52,396 nucleotides of DNA from Candidatus Woesearchaeota archaeon (GTDB lineage: Archaea; Nanobdellota; Nanobdellia; SCGC-AAA011-G17; GW2011-AR18). Location: NCBI GenBank assembly GCA_018302235.1, contig JAGVZW010000001.1, forward strand, positions 1-52,396, written 5' to 3'. Below, piece after piece: positions 36,629-47,366 of the stretch (position 1 is its first letter; each line of letters opens with the position of its first letter). The notes under the pieces are model-generated. The model worked only from the letters and a program-made list of their open reading frames with translations. It did not search any database and was not told the origin of the DNA. A program made the position numbers and the translations under genes.

Positions 36629-38200
36629 ATGAAAAATATAATAAAAAAGCTATTAATAATATTTATAATAATTTGTATAACAAAAATAATAATTAGCTTA
36701 TTTATTAAAGTTCCATTAGGATTTGCAGATAGTTTAGAATACTTAGAAATCGCAAAAAGTTTTCATGACAATTTAGAAATTTCTAGTTTCGGAGAACCAT
36801 CTACAACTTATCCTCCACTATATCCAATACTTCTTTCACCAATATACATCTTAAATAATACAGAATTAATAATAAGTTTAGTCATAATTTTAAATTGTAT
36901 TTTAGCTACATTAATTATTTTTCCTGCATATTTACTAGCAAAAGAATTCAGTAAAGAAAACAAAGCTTATAAAATAGCAATAGTAGTGTCATTAGCTCCG
37001 TTCTCAGTCATAACTTCATTTTATCCTTTAGCAGAAAATATTTACTTTCCTTTATTTCTCCTGACAATATATTTCTTATATATACTAATAAAACAAGATA
37101 AACACATCCTAATTACTGGAGTTTTATTAGGTTTATGTTCTTTAATCAAAATAATAGGGGTTGTAACAATCATTAGTATTACATTATTAATTCTAAAAAG
37201 AATAATAAAAAATCAAAAATCAAAAAAATTGATTTTATCTATTTTAATAGGGACTATAATTTCAATAATCTGGCCAATCAGGAATTATTTAATAAATACC
37301 AATACACAAAACACCCTAAATGATACTATTACAAGAATAATAAATATAGTAAATCCAACAGAATCATTTTTAATAATTTTAAAGTGGATTTTCATAAACA
37401 ACGCATATATTATTCTTGCAGCAACCCCATTAATTATATTCTTATTAATAAAAAAAAAATCAGAGTTCAAAGAAATTTTAGCATATCTTTACTTTCCATT
37501 TATAATTTTTTTATCAATTTATATAAAATCTGCAGAAGTACTTAGAGGAAGATATGTAGAAATTTTTCTAGCTCCAATAATTATTTTAGCACTCTCAACA
37601 AAAGAAAAAATATCATATTTATATTTAAGTATAATTTTTTTATTAACATTGCCTATTTTATTTTACAATCACCAAAAATTCTTTCCGATTAATGGGACAT
37701 CTTTATCTGAGTTTGGTGCATCTCTATATATATTAAACATTAATAGCGAGATAATAATATCTATTTTAATAATAATATTATTCTTAATAACGATAATTTC
37801 AATAAAATATAAAAAAAATTTTTTAACAATTACAATAATATTTTTAACAATATCAACTATAGGCATTACAATGACAATATACGATTCAAAATATAGATGG
37901 GAACCAATAGAACCAATTCAACTGGGGATTTGGATAAATAAAAATATTCCCTCAAATGCAACATTTCACTACGATAAAATAGACAGAGAACAACTTAGAA
38001 ATTACACTAAAGACTCAGAAATAAAAAATACAATTGAAAAATCACCATGGAGATCCAGTCTTATAACAACATATTGGATTAGGGGACCAATAGAAATAAA
38101 AACAATAAAAGAAAACAATTGTGATTATATTATATCTACACAAACATATCCTTTAGAAATAATAAAACACGGAAAAATAAAAATATATAAATGCAAATAA
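36629..38200 (+). CDS. Polytopic glycosyltransferase, GT-C/GT39-like
   Basis: A membrane protein of 523 residues with roughly eleven hydrophobic helices and a soluble C-terminal domain. The first outer loop has GFADSLEYLEIAKSF, the acidic motif of dolichyl-phosphate-sugar:protein or glycan transferases of the GT39/GT-C type. It probably transfers a sugar from a lipid-linked donor on the outer face of the membrane. The C-terminal domain (YRWEPIEPIQLGIWINKNIPSNATFHYD) resembles the soluble tail of such enzymes. A second enzyme of this kind lies at 43462. Confidence 0.8.
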   Translation: MKNIIKKLLIIFIIICITKIIISLFIKVPLGFADSLEYLEIAKSFHDNLEISSFGEPSTTYPPLYPILLSPIYILNNTELIISLVIILNCILATLIIFPAYLLAKEFSKENKAYKIAIVVSLAPFSVITSFYPLAENIYFPLFLLTIYFLYILIKQDKHILITGVLLGLCSLIKIIGVVTIISITLLILKRIIKNQKSKKLILSILIGTIISIIWPIRNYLINTNTQNTLNDTITRIINIVNPTESFLIILKWIFINNAYIILAATPLIIFLLIKKKSEFKEILAYLYFPFIIFLSIYIKSAEVLRGRYVEIFLAPIIILALSTKEKISYLYLSIIFLLTLPILFYNHQKFFPINGTSLSEFGASLYILNINSEIIISILIIILFLITIISIKYKKNFLTITIIFLTISTIGITMTIYDSKYRWEPIEPIQLGIWINKNIPSNATFHYDKIDREQLRNYTKDSEIKNTIEKSPWRSSLITTYWIRGPIEIKTIKENNCDYIISTQTYPLEIIKHGKIKIYKCK

Positions 38201-38230
38201 CTTTAAATATAATATATAATTTTAAAAAAT

Positions 38231-39661
38231 ATGAACATTCTTTTTATTGAACCAACACCAGGATTTGGTATTATAGATGAAAAACAAAGAAAGAAAAGAG
38301 CCGCTGGATTTTTCCCACCATTAGGTATAGCAATTCTTGCAACTATTCTAGAACAGAAAGGACACAAATGTAAAGTAATAGATCTTCAAATTGAACAATA
38401 TACTGCTAAAGATTTTCTAAAAGAAATTAAAAGTTTTAATTCAGAAATTATTTGTATATCTATTTTTACAGCACTAGCAACTGAAGCATTCAAGCTTTCA
38501 AAATTAATAAAAGAAAATCTAAATTTACCTATTATTTGTGGCGGTCCCCATGTTAGTTTATTTCCTAAAGAAACATTAGAGCAAAATAAAGAAATAGATT
38601 ACATTGTATTTGGGGAAGGAGAACACACACTTCCAGAGTTAATTAATGCTCTTGAAAAAAATCTCCCTAAAGAAAATATAAAAGGAATATTCTTTAGAAA
38701 AGATGAAAAAATCATTGAAACAGAAAAAAGATCACAAATTTATAACTTAGATGAAATTCCAATACCATCAAGAAAATTTTTTAAAATGAAAAAATACATC
38801 CAAGTACCAAATCAATATAATCGACTACCTATAACCAATATAATAACATCCAGGGGTTGCGCTTATAATAAATGTAAATTTTGTTCAGAATCTGGAGAAT
38901 TACATAGCCATTATAGAAGAAATAGTGTTGAAAGAGTAATAGAAGAAATAAAATACTTAATAGACAATTATAAAATAAGAGAAATATATTTTTGGGATGA
39001 TGAATTTGTTGTAGATAATAATTGGGTTCAAAGATTCTGTGAAAGTTTAAAAAAAGAAAATTTTGATTTAACATGGACTTGTTGTGCAAAAGTAAATTAT
39101 GTTAATCAAAAAATACTAAAGATAATGGCATCAGCTGGTTGCTGGAATATTTTTTATGGTTTAGAGTCTGGTGACCAAAAATTATTAGATGACTTAAAAA
39201 AAGGACAAACACTTGAAGAAATAAGAAATGCTATAAAATGGACTAAAGAAGCTGGTATAAAAGCAAGAGGTTCATTTATGCTTGGATTACCTGGAGAAAC
39301 ACCAGAATTAGGACAAAAAACAATAAATTTTGCTATTGAGTTAGATCTAGATTATGCGATATTCTGTCTAACCACACCATACCCAGGAACTAAATTGTAC
39401 AAAGAATTCTTAGATAAAGGTAATAAAAATATAGAATGGGATAAATATACAAGTTTTTTTCCAGTTTATCTCCCAGAAGGATATAAGAATAAAGAAGAAT
39501 TAATAGAACTTCAAAAATCAGCATATAAACAATTTTATTTCAGATACAATTATATAAAAAATATAATTAAATCATTAAAAAACAAACAAGATCTAAAAAG
39601 AAATATAAATGGTGTAAAATATTTACTAAAAATGAAGTTATTAAACTCTCCAGGATTATAA
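38231..39661 (+). CDS. B12-binding radical SAM enzyme (CX4CX2C type)
   Basis: A second cobalamin-binding radical SAM protein, 476 residues. The B12 domain has GFFPPLGIAILATILEQKGH and ICGGPHVSLFPKE. The cluster motif reads CAYNKCKFC, with four rather than three residues between the first two Cys; this spacing is known in some B12-dependent subfamilies. Later blocks include YGLESGDQKLLDDLKKG and RGSFMLGLPGETPE. A TATA-like element precedes the ATG by about 25 nt. It is followed 1 nt later by a methyltransferase gene, which suggests they act on the same pathway. Confidence 0.87.
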   Translation: MNILFIEPTPGFGIIDEKQRKKRAAGFFPPLGIAILATILEQKGHKCKVIDLQIEQYTAKDFLKEIKSFNSEIICISIFTALATEAFKLSKLIKENLNLPIICGGPHVSLFPKETLEQNKEIDYIVFGEGEHTLPELINALEKNLPKENIKGIFFRKDEKIIETEKRSQIYNLDEIPIPSRKFFKMKKYIQVPNQYNRLPITNIITSRGCAYNKCKFCSESGELHSHYRRNSVERVIEEIKYLIDNYKIREIYFWDDEFVVDNNWVQRFCESLKKENFDLTWTCCAKVNYVNQKILKIMASAGCWNIFYGLESGDQKLLDDLKKGQTLEEIRNAIKWTKEAGIKARGSFMLGLPGETPELGQKTINFAIELDLDYAIFCLTTPYPGTKLYKEFLDKGNKNIEWDKYTSFFPVYLPEGYKNKEELIELQKSAYKQFYFRYNYIKNIIKSLKNKQDLKRNINGVKYLLKMKLLNSPGL

Positions 39662-39662
39662 T

Positions 39663-40358
39663 ATGAATAAATTCCTATCACATGCGGATTTAGACTATAA
39701 AAAACGCATAATAAAAGCCAAAAAAATAAAATCGGTTTTAGATACAATAACAAAAAATAAAGTAAAAATTTTAGATATAGGAACTGGTTCTGGAATTATA
39801 GCAAATTATTTATCAAAAGATCATATTGTTACTTCTGTTGATATGATTGATGAAAGGACCATCACAGAAAATTATAAATTTATTTTAGTAAAAGATGAAA
39901 TTTTACCTTTTTTAGATAAAGAATTTGACATCATAATATCCAATCAAGTAATTGAACATGTTAATAAAGCCAATATTCATTTATCCGAGATATATAGATG
40001 TTTAAAAGAAGGAGGTTTTTGTTATCTCTCCACACCAAACAAATATGCACTTTTTGAAGCCCACTATAAATTACCATTCTTATCTTGGTTACCTAAAAAT
40101 CTAGCAAACATATATATGCAATTAATAAAAAAAAGAAGTTATGATATTTATCCATTAAGTTACAACTCAATATTAAAATTAACTTCAAAATTTAAAATAA
40201 AGAATTTAACATTAGACATTTTAAGAAACCAAAATAAATTTAATTTAGATAAAGAATATAATTTTTACTCTAAGATTATTTCATTTTTCCCCTGTTCATT
40301 AGATAATTTTTTATCACAGTTAAGTCCATCTTGGATATTTTTACTAAAAAAAGAATAA
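39663..40358 (+). CDS. Class I SAM-dependent methyltransferase
   Basis: A 231-residue methyltransferase with motif I ILDIGTGSGIIANYL, motif II ITSVDMIDER-type acidic residue, IISNQVIEHVNKANIHLSEI and LKEGGFCYLSTPNK. This pattern is common in enzymes methylating quinones, sugars or lipids. It begins 1 nt after the radical SAM stop codon. Its last 94 nt overlap the 3' end of the convergent GT4 gene on the other strand. Both C-termini look protein-like, so the overlap may be real. Confidence 0.86.
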   Translation: MNKFLSHADLDYKKRIIKAKKIKSVLDTITKNKVKILDIGTGSGIIANYLSKDHIVTSVDMIDERTITENYKFILVKDEILPFLDKEFDIIISNQVIEHVNKANIHLSEIYRCLKEGGFCYLSTPNKYALFEAHYKLPFLSWLPKNLANIYMQLIKKRSYDIYPLSYNSILKLTSKFKIKNLTLDILRNQNKFNLDKEYNFYSKIISFFPCSLDNFLSQLSPSWIFLLKKE

Positions 40359-41536
40359 TACGTCTCTAATTTTTTACTTTGTTTTTTTAAATTATAATTC
40401 TCTTCAATAAACATTTCTGCTGCTTTACTCATTTTAATCATCAAATCTTTATCTTCAATTAATTTCATCATATTTTTACTCATATCAAGATAATCTTTTT
40501 CTTTACTTAAAAATCCTGTTTTTCCATTTAAAACAACATTTGGAATATCTGAATGAAAGGTAGATATACAAGGCATACCAGCTGCCTGAGCTTCCATTAA
40601 TACAACAGGAGTACCCTCTTTATCCCCATTACTGGCAGTAATACTCGATAAAACAAACACATCACATTCTTTATAAGCCATTATTGATTCAACCCTGGGC
40701 TTATTAAATTTTGAACTATCTTCTATTTTAATTACGTTTTCTAATTTCAATTCTTTAAGCAATTCATTATATTTATTTATTAAACCACCTGTACCAATTA
40801 TTCTCATAGAAATATGTTTATATTTTTTATAACATTCATTAAAGGCGAATATTCCATATTCAATTCCTTTTTTTTCTATAAACCTACCAATTATTAAAAA
40901 TTTAATTTCATTTCCATATATTCTTTTAACTTTAAATTCTTCAATATTAACTCCTAATGGAAAAATAACTATTTTTTCTTTCTTACATCCTATTTTAATT
41001 AAACTATTCTTCATATCTTCTCCAAGTACAAAAAATAATTTTCCTTCCTTAAATAAACAATTATATAACAATTTATTTTTTTCACAATGAACAACATCAT
41101 TTCCATAAAAAGAAGTTAATATTGGCTTTTTAACCCTAAAAAATTTTCCTGCAATAACTGAAACTAGACCTGCTGGTGCCAATTGTGCATGAATAATATC
41201 ACTTTTCCTATATTCCTTAATTATTTTTATAAGAAAAGAAACAAAAAAAAATGGAACTAAAAACAAAAGAGATTTTTTCTTCTGAATATTAATAGCAATT
41301 CCATCTCCATAAGCTAACGTTTCTAAATTATTAAAAAAATATTTAAATCTCTCAATTTTAACATTATCTAAAACATCAGTTTTTTTTCCATTAGGAAAAT
41401 GTGGTGCAATAACTTTTACATTTATAGATAAATTTTTAACTAAATTTAACAAAAAATTTGCCCAAAAATCATTTTCATATCTAGGAAAAGTAGTAGTTAC
41501 TATCAATACTGAATTTTTTTCATTTTCCATATTCAA
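40265..41536 (-). CDS. Glycosyltransferase, GT4 family
   Basis: A GT4 enzyme of 423 residues. The donor domain has IKFLIIGRFIEKKGIEYGIFA and EGTPVVLMEAQAAGMPCISTFHSD. The early block DIIHAQLAPAGLVSVIAGK is typical of GT4 enzymes that build surface polysaccharides. After the usual family end (KKLETYYSFF) about 26 polar residues follow, and these lie in the 94-nt overlap with the methyltransferase gene. It overlaps the epimerase gene upstream by 17 nt, making a two-gene minus-strand unit. Confidence 0.9.
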   Translation of the reverse strand: MNMENEKNSVLIVTTTFPRYENDFWANFLLNLVKNLSINVKVIAPHFPNGKKTDVLDNVKIERFKYFFNNLETLAYGDGIAINIQKKKSLLFLVPFFFVSFLIKIIKEYRKSDIIHAQLAPAGLVSVIAGKFFRVKKPILTSFYGNDVVHCEKNKLLYNCLFKEGKLFFVLGEDMKNSLIKIGCKKEKIVIFPLGVNIEEFKVKRIYGNEIKFLIIGRFIEKKGIEYGIFAFNECYKKYKHISMRIIGTGGLINKYNELLKELKLENVIKIEDSSKFNKPRVESIMAYKECDVFVLSSITASNGDKEGTPVVLMEAQAAGMPCISTFHSDIPNVVLNGKTGFLSKEKDYLDMSKNMMKLIEDKDLMIKMSKAAEMFIEENYNLKKQSKKLETYYSFFSKNIQDGLNCDKKLSNEQGKNEIILE

Positions 41537-42350
41537 TTATTTTTCTTAATCCATCTTCTAAAGACATTTGTGGTACCCAATCTAAACAACTTTTAACTCC
41601 ATCAATATCCAGATAATACCTACATACATCATTTTCTCTTTGTTTAGGATCATATACTACATTAGCTTTTCTACCACTAATTCTTTCCATTAAATCTATA
41701 ACTTTTTTAAGTTCAACTTCTTGTCCTGAACCAATATTCAATATTCCATTAACATTACTACGAATGAGCATAATCAAAGCATCACATAAATCATCGATGT
41801 ACAAAAAATCTCTAGTTTGTTCTCCATTAGAAGAGATTCTCATTTCACATCCATATAATGATTTTAATGCAACGGGTATAAATAAATTAGCCTTCTGTTG
41901 AGGACCATAAACAAGACTCCCCCTAACAATTGTAAAAGGTTTTCCTTTTAACAATTCATCGATACATAACTGCTCTGCACATGCTTTTGACCAAGAATAA
42001 ATAGTATTTGGTCTAATTTTATCAGATTCTTTAAAAGGAACATCAATATTTCCATAAACAGCCGCAGTGCTCATAAAAATAAACCGATTTATATCTCCTA
42101 AACTCAAAATTAAATTTCTTGTCCCAAGATAATTTACACGATATGCTTTTAAAAAATCTTCACTATAAATATAACCAGCAAAATGAAAAACAACATCAGG
42201 TTCAACATCATAAATTTTTTTTCTTACATTTTCTTCATTAGTAATATCCGTTTCAACATCCAAAACATGTATATCATAAAATCCAGTTAATTTTTTAATT
42301 AAATATCCTCCTATAAAACCATTACCACCTGTTACTAATATTTTTTTCAT
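41520..42350 (-). CDS. NAD-dependent sugar-nucleotide epimerase/dehydratase
   Basis: A short-chain-type enzyme that interconverts nucleotide sugars, such as UDP-glucose and UDP-galactose. MKKILVTGGNGFIGGYLIKKL gives the NAD-binding glycine motif; FMSTAAVYG and IYSWSKACAEQL supply the catalytic Ser and YxxxK. RDFLYIDDLCDALI is a family block near residue 210. The ATG at 42350 replaces the ORF-track start 11 codons earlier, which lies upstream of the conserved N-terminus. It would provide the sugar donor for the glycosyltransferases around it; the exact sugar is unknown. Confidence 0.92.
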   Translation of the reverse strand: MKKILVTGGNGFIGGYLIKKLTGFYDIHVLDVETDITNEENVRKKIYDVEPDVVFHFAGYIYSEDFLKAYRVNYLGTRNLILSLGDINRFIFMSTAAVYGNIDVPFKESDKIRPNTIYSWSKACAEQLCIDELLKGKPFTIVRGSLVYGPQQKANLFIPVALKSLYGCEMRISSNGEQTRDFLYIDDLCDALIMLIRSNVNGILNIGSGQEVELKKVIDLMERISGRKANVVYDPKQRENDVCRYYLDIDGVKSCLDWVPQMSLEDGLRKIIEYGK

Positions 42351-42482
42351 ATTTTTTTTAATGTAAATCCTTATTAAATTCAAATGTATTTAAAAATATA
42401 TATAAAAAAATTCAATATACTTAAAAAAAATCTTATTTATATTCAAGATAACTTTTTTAAATTCATTAAAATCAAAAATATA

Positions 42483-43400
42483 ATGTCAAAAAAAACTTGG
42501 CTAATCTGGACTATAAAACTACTTTTTGGATTAGTTATATTATTTATTCTATTTTACAAAGTAGGTATATATAATATATTAAATACTATAAAATCGATAA
42601 ATCCAATATATTTATTACCATTAATTATTACTTTTTTATCTGACTCTTTATTAGCAACACTAAATATAAAAATACTTCTTAAAGCAATAAATTTAAAATT
42701 AAAATATAAAATTTTACTTAATTATGTTTTATATTCATGGGCTTTAGCATTATTTACGCCAAGTAGAATTGGAGAATTCTCAATAGTTTATCATTTAAAA
42801 AAAGAAGAAATTCCATCAGGTGAAGCATTAGCAATAATATTAATTGATAAGTTAATTACATTTGTTAGTTTATCTATAATTTCTTTAGTTGGATTTTATA
42901 TATTTTATCCGAAAATATTCTTAACATTATTATTTTCATTTATTTCAACAATAATAATTCTATTATTTTTAATATCAAACGATTATTTAAAAAATTTATT
43001 TGTAAGATATATTTTAAGAAATTTTGCTCATTATTTTCAAGGCTTCAGAAAAACATTATTTTTAATTATTAAAAAAAAATTTCATTTTCTTCTATTGAAC
43101 TTCTTATTAACCATTCTAAAATGGTGTATAACAAGTTTTACAGTATATTTCATATTTCTTTCTTTAAGTAATTCCATTCCTTTATATTATATATTTATAA
43201 TAAACGCAATGATGGTTATTGTTTCGCTCATACCATTTACATTATCTGGGTTAGGTATAAGAGAACTAATTAGTGTAGCACTTTACTCAAAAATAGGCAT
43301 TCCAACAAATATAGCAACAAGTATGTTAATTATCCTATTGACAATATCTTATTTATGGGCAATTATAGTTATATTTTCCTATAAACACAAAAACATTTAA
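42483..43400 (+). CDS. Flippase-like integral membrane protein (LPG synthase TM / AglD-like)
   Basis: A 305-residue protein with about eight membrane helices belonging to the UPF0104/lysylphosphatidylglycerol-synthase membrane-domain family. The block WALALFTPSRIGEFSIVYHLKKEEIPSGEALAIILIDKL is diagnostic, as is SLIPFTLSGLGIRELISVALYS near the end. The ATG at 42483 is favoured over 42384: a TATA-like TTTTTTAAATT lies about 26 nt before it, and the first 33 codons of the longer version are AT-rich promoter-like DNA. Members are often encoded with glycosyltransferases and may move lipid-linked sugars across the membrane. Confidence 0.86.
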   Translation: MSKKTWLIWTIKLLFGLVILFILFYKVGIYNILNTIKSINPIYLLPLIITFLSDSLLATLNIKILLKAINLKLKYKILLNYVLYSWALALFTPSRIGEFSIVYHLKKEEIPSGEALAIILIDKLITFVSLSIISLVGFYIFYPKIFLTLLFSFISTIIILLFLISNDYLKNLFVRYILRNFAHYFQGFRKTLFLIIKKKFHFLLLNFLLTILKWCITSFTVYFIFLSLSNSIPLYYIFIINAMMVIVSLIPFTLSGLGIRELISVALYSKIGIPTNIATSMLIILLTISYLWAIIVIFSYKHKNI

Positions 43401-43461
43401 AATTAAAAAAGAACTAAATAAAAATACATATATTTTTAAAAAAAAGATCTAGTATTAAAGT

Positions 43462-45204
43462 ATGACAACAATAAGAGATGACTTAAAAATAAAATTAAAA
43501 GATAAAAAATATCTATTTTGTATTATAATAATTCTTCTTTTAGCAATAATAGTAAGGTTCTCAAATTATTCTTCAGTAGAATACTGGAGTGATGATGTAG
43601 GTGTTGTACCTCATGCCCTTCTATGGTATTATCCCTACCCAATATATCCTGGATTATCCGGAACAGCTGAACCAGGATTAAGTCACCTTATAATTGGAAA
43701 ATTTTGTTTAATGTCTCAAGAAGACTTCTCAAGAGTTTCTGAAATACAACCAGGATTCCTAGTCGGAAGACCAGAATTAATTGGAAAACAACTCGTAAAT
43801 GCAGATAATTATTGTCATCTCCCAATGTATATATTCGGCCTACTATTTCTTATAACGATGATTATTCTAGCAATCTTACTTCTAGACAAACCTTCATCAC
43901 TATTTATGATCTCATTTATTTCGTTTTACCCATCAATTTTAGAGCTTAGTAGATTCATTCACCCAGATATTATTCAATGGTTTTTTATCACTTGTAATTT
44001 ATTATTCCTCTGGAAAGCATATTCAATAGAAAAATCATCAAAAAAAGAATTAACTTACTTTATACTTTCAAGCATATTCATAGGACTAGCCTTCGCAACA
44101 AAATTCACATCAGGAATATTTATTCCGTTCTTTATTGCAATATTATATTTAAAATATAAAGAAGAAGTAAACAACCACCTACATTCACTCTTAAATAAAC
44201 TAAACATTAAAATAAAAAAAACAGAAGAAAGAAATACAAAACCATTGATAAAAATAATTCTTGGATCTATAATTGCCTTTAACATAGCCTTTTGGCCTAT
44301 ATTTAAATTCTCATTAACAACACTAATTCAAGTCATAAAACAACAAGCATTTTTATTTCCAAGAAATGTTAGACAAGGATTCAATCCAACATTTTACGAA
44401 GGAATTAAAAAAATAATCCTACAAATGGATCCTATCACAACAATTGCATTTTTATTTTCTTTTTATATTTGTTATTTATTAATCAAAAAGAAAGATAAAA
44501 CAAAAGAAGAAACATTCATTTTAAGCTTATTTATTTTATACATAATAACAATTCTATTGTCTAAACCAATAACAGACGAAATACCAAGACTAAGTTTATT
44601 ATTAATCTTAATAGCACCAATTTTAAGTCTAACATTTTCAAATAAAGCATATTCTTTATTAAATAAATTTAAAATACATTCAAAAATAATCCTTTATCTT
44701 ATTTTAATAGTATTAATTATATTAGGTTCTTATAATTCATACACACAAATCCCAAAATTCGCTATTACAAATCCATTAGTTTGTCCATTTTTTAAAGAAG
44801 AATGTAATCTAATCAAATATAACAGCTTCTTAGTCAAACCAATTGCAAATAAACTAAATGAAATTTTAAAAGAAGAAGAAACATTCGAACCAAACGGTTA
44901 TGGGAACATTATGTACTATTACACTAGACAAGAAGAAGACATTCAAAATTATGGCTTTAAAACAGCATTTAAAGAACAAATAGGTAGGCCGTCAAGATTA
45001 GAAGAAAAAATTTTATATTGGCACCCATTCAATAGAACAATTCGCTATCTCGTAATCATTGAAAACGCAGAACTTGAATTTCCAGAAGAATCAACCGAAA
45101 TACAAACAAAATTGCTTCCAGCATATAGATTTGACTTTCCAAATCAAAAAGGTTATATTTATGATTTAAATTCTATTATAGTATACAACGAAACCAAGGG
45201 ATAA
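43462..45204 (+). CDS. Polytopic glycosyltransferase, GT-C/GT39-like
   Basis: A 580-residue membrane protein with about ten helices. Early in the first outer loop is YWSDDVGVVPHALLWYYP, the acidic motif expected in GT39-type enzymes; FIHPDIIQWFFITCNLLFLW forms a family-like helix pair. After the last helix comes a soluble domain of about 130 residues. It probably uses a lipid-phosphate sugar on the outer face. It is the last gene of the glycan locus. The 219 bp between it and groES shows only a short minus-strand fragment and the groES promoter. Confidence 0.8.
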   Translation: MTTIRDDLKIKLKDKKYLFCIIIILLLAIIVRFSNYSSVEYWSDDVGVVPHALLWYYPYPIYPGLSGTAEPGLSHLIIGKFCLMSQEDFSRVSEIQPGFLVGRPELIGKQLVNADNYCHLPMYIFGLLFLITMIILAILLLDKPSSLFMISFISFYPSILELSRFIHPDIIQWFFITCNLLFLWKAYSIEKSSKKELTYFILSSIFIGLAFATKFTSGIFIPFFIAILYLKYKEEVNNHLHSLLNKLNIKIKKTEERNTKPLIKIILGSIIAFNIAFWPIFKFSLTTLIQVIKQQAFLFPRNVRQGFNPTFYEGIKKIILQMDPITTIAFLFSFYICYLLIKKKDKTKEETFILSLFILYIITILLSKPITDEIPRLSLLLILIAPILSLTFSNKAYSLLNKFKIHSKIILYLILIVLIILGSYNSYTQIPKFAITNPLVCPFFKEECNLIKYNSFLVKPIANKLNEILKEEETFEPNGYGNIMYYYTRQEEDIQNYGFKTAFKEQIGRPSRLEEKILYWHPFNRTIRYLVIIENAELEFPEESTEIQTKLLPAYRFDFPNQKGYIYDLNSIIVYNETKG

Positions 45205-45357
45205 AATATTATTTTCTATTTTTAAATCCAAGATTCCTATCTATTTCATCTACAATTCTTAAAAGATTCTATGTTCTTAGAAATTATTTTTATATTTAAA
45301 TATTGTTAAAAGATGAAACTAATCAATTTTTATTGTGATTATATCATTAAAATACGA

Positions 45358-45371
45358 AAAATTTAAATAAA
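45358..45371 (+). promoter_or_regulatory. TATA box of the groES-groEL operon
   Basis: AAAATTTAAATAAA before a leader of about 30-35 nt ahead of the groES ATG. The element is archaeal in type; no CIRCE inverted repeat was seen, so control looks archaeal although the genes are bacterial in origin. Confidence 0.45.
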
Positions 45372-45423
45372 TGTTGATTACTGAATTTAATATATTAATT
45401 CATCATGTTGGGTAGTGGTATAA

Positions 45424-45696
45424 ATGAAAATAAAACCTATGGGAGAAAGAATACTTATTAAACAGTACAAAAAAGAAGAAAAAACCGCGGGTGGTATATA
45501 TATCCCTGAATCAACAAAAGAAGAGAGAAAAGAAGGTGAAGTTGTTGCAGTTGGATATTATAAAGATGGAACAGAATTACCTCTAAAACCGGGGGATAAA
45601 ATACTTTATGGAGGATATAGCTCTGAAGATATAGAAATTGATGGGGAAAAACACATCTTTATTGATTTTAAAGATATATTAGCTAAAATTGAGTGA
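45424..45696 (+). CDS. groES: GroES, group I co-chaperonin
   Basis: The lid of the bacterial-type chaperonin. The 90-residue protein has MKIKPMGERILIKQYKKEEKTAGGIYIPE, including the mobile loop that contacts GroEL, and the C-terminal KPGDKILYGGYSSEDIEIDGE. Length and residues are normal. It is followed by groEL after 11 nt. Archaea as a rule use the group II thermosome; group I chaperonins are known in Methanosarcina and in some DPANN lineages by lateral transfer. The base composition is like that of the neighbours, so the transfer would not be recent. Confidence 0.96.
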   Translation: MKIKPMGERILIKQYKKEEKTAGGIYIPESTKEERKEGEVVAVGYYKDGTELPLKPGDKILYGGYSSEDIEIDGEKHIFIDFKDILAKIE

Positions 45697-45701
45697 GGTA
45701 G

Positions 45702-47321
<1,620 letters not shown>

Positions 47322-47366
47322 TTTTTTTATAATAAGTTTTATAATACTTTCTAAACCCCATGCTTT

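Noticed and set aside
45207-45270. Short minus-strand fragment reading LLRIVDEIDRNLGFKNRK before a stop
   Set aside because: Only about 18 plausible codons between stops, no start; possibly a gene remnant but too short to support.
45205-45423. CIRCE or other bacterial heat-shock operator upstream of groES
   Set aside because: Looked for an inverted repeat of the TTAGCACTC type; none is present, only an archaeal TATA element.
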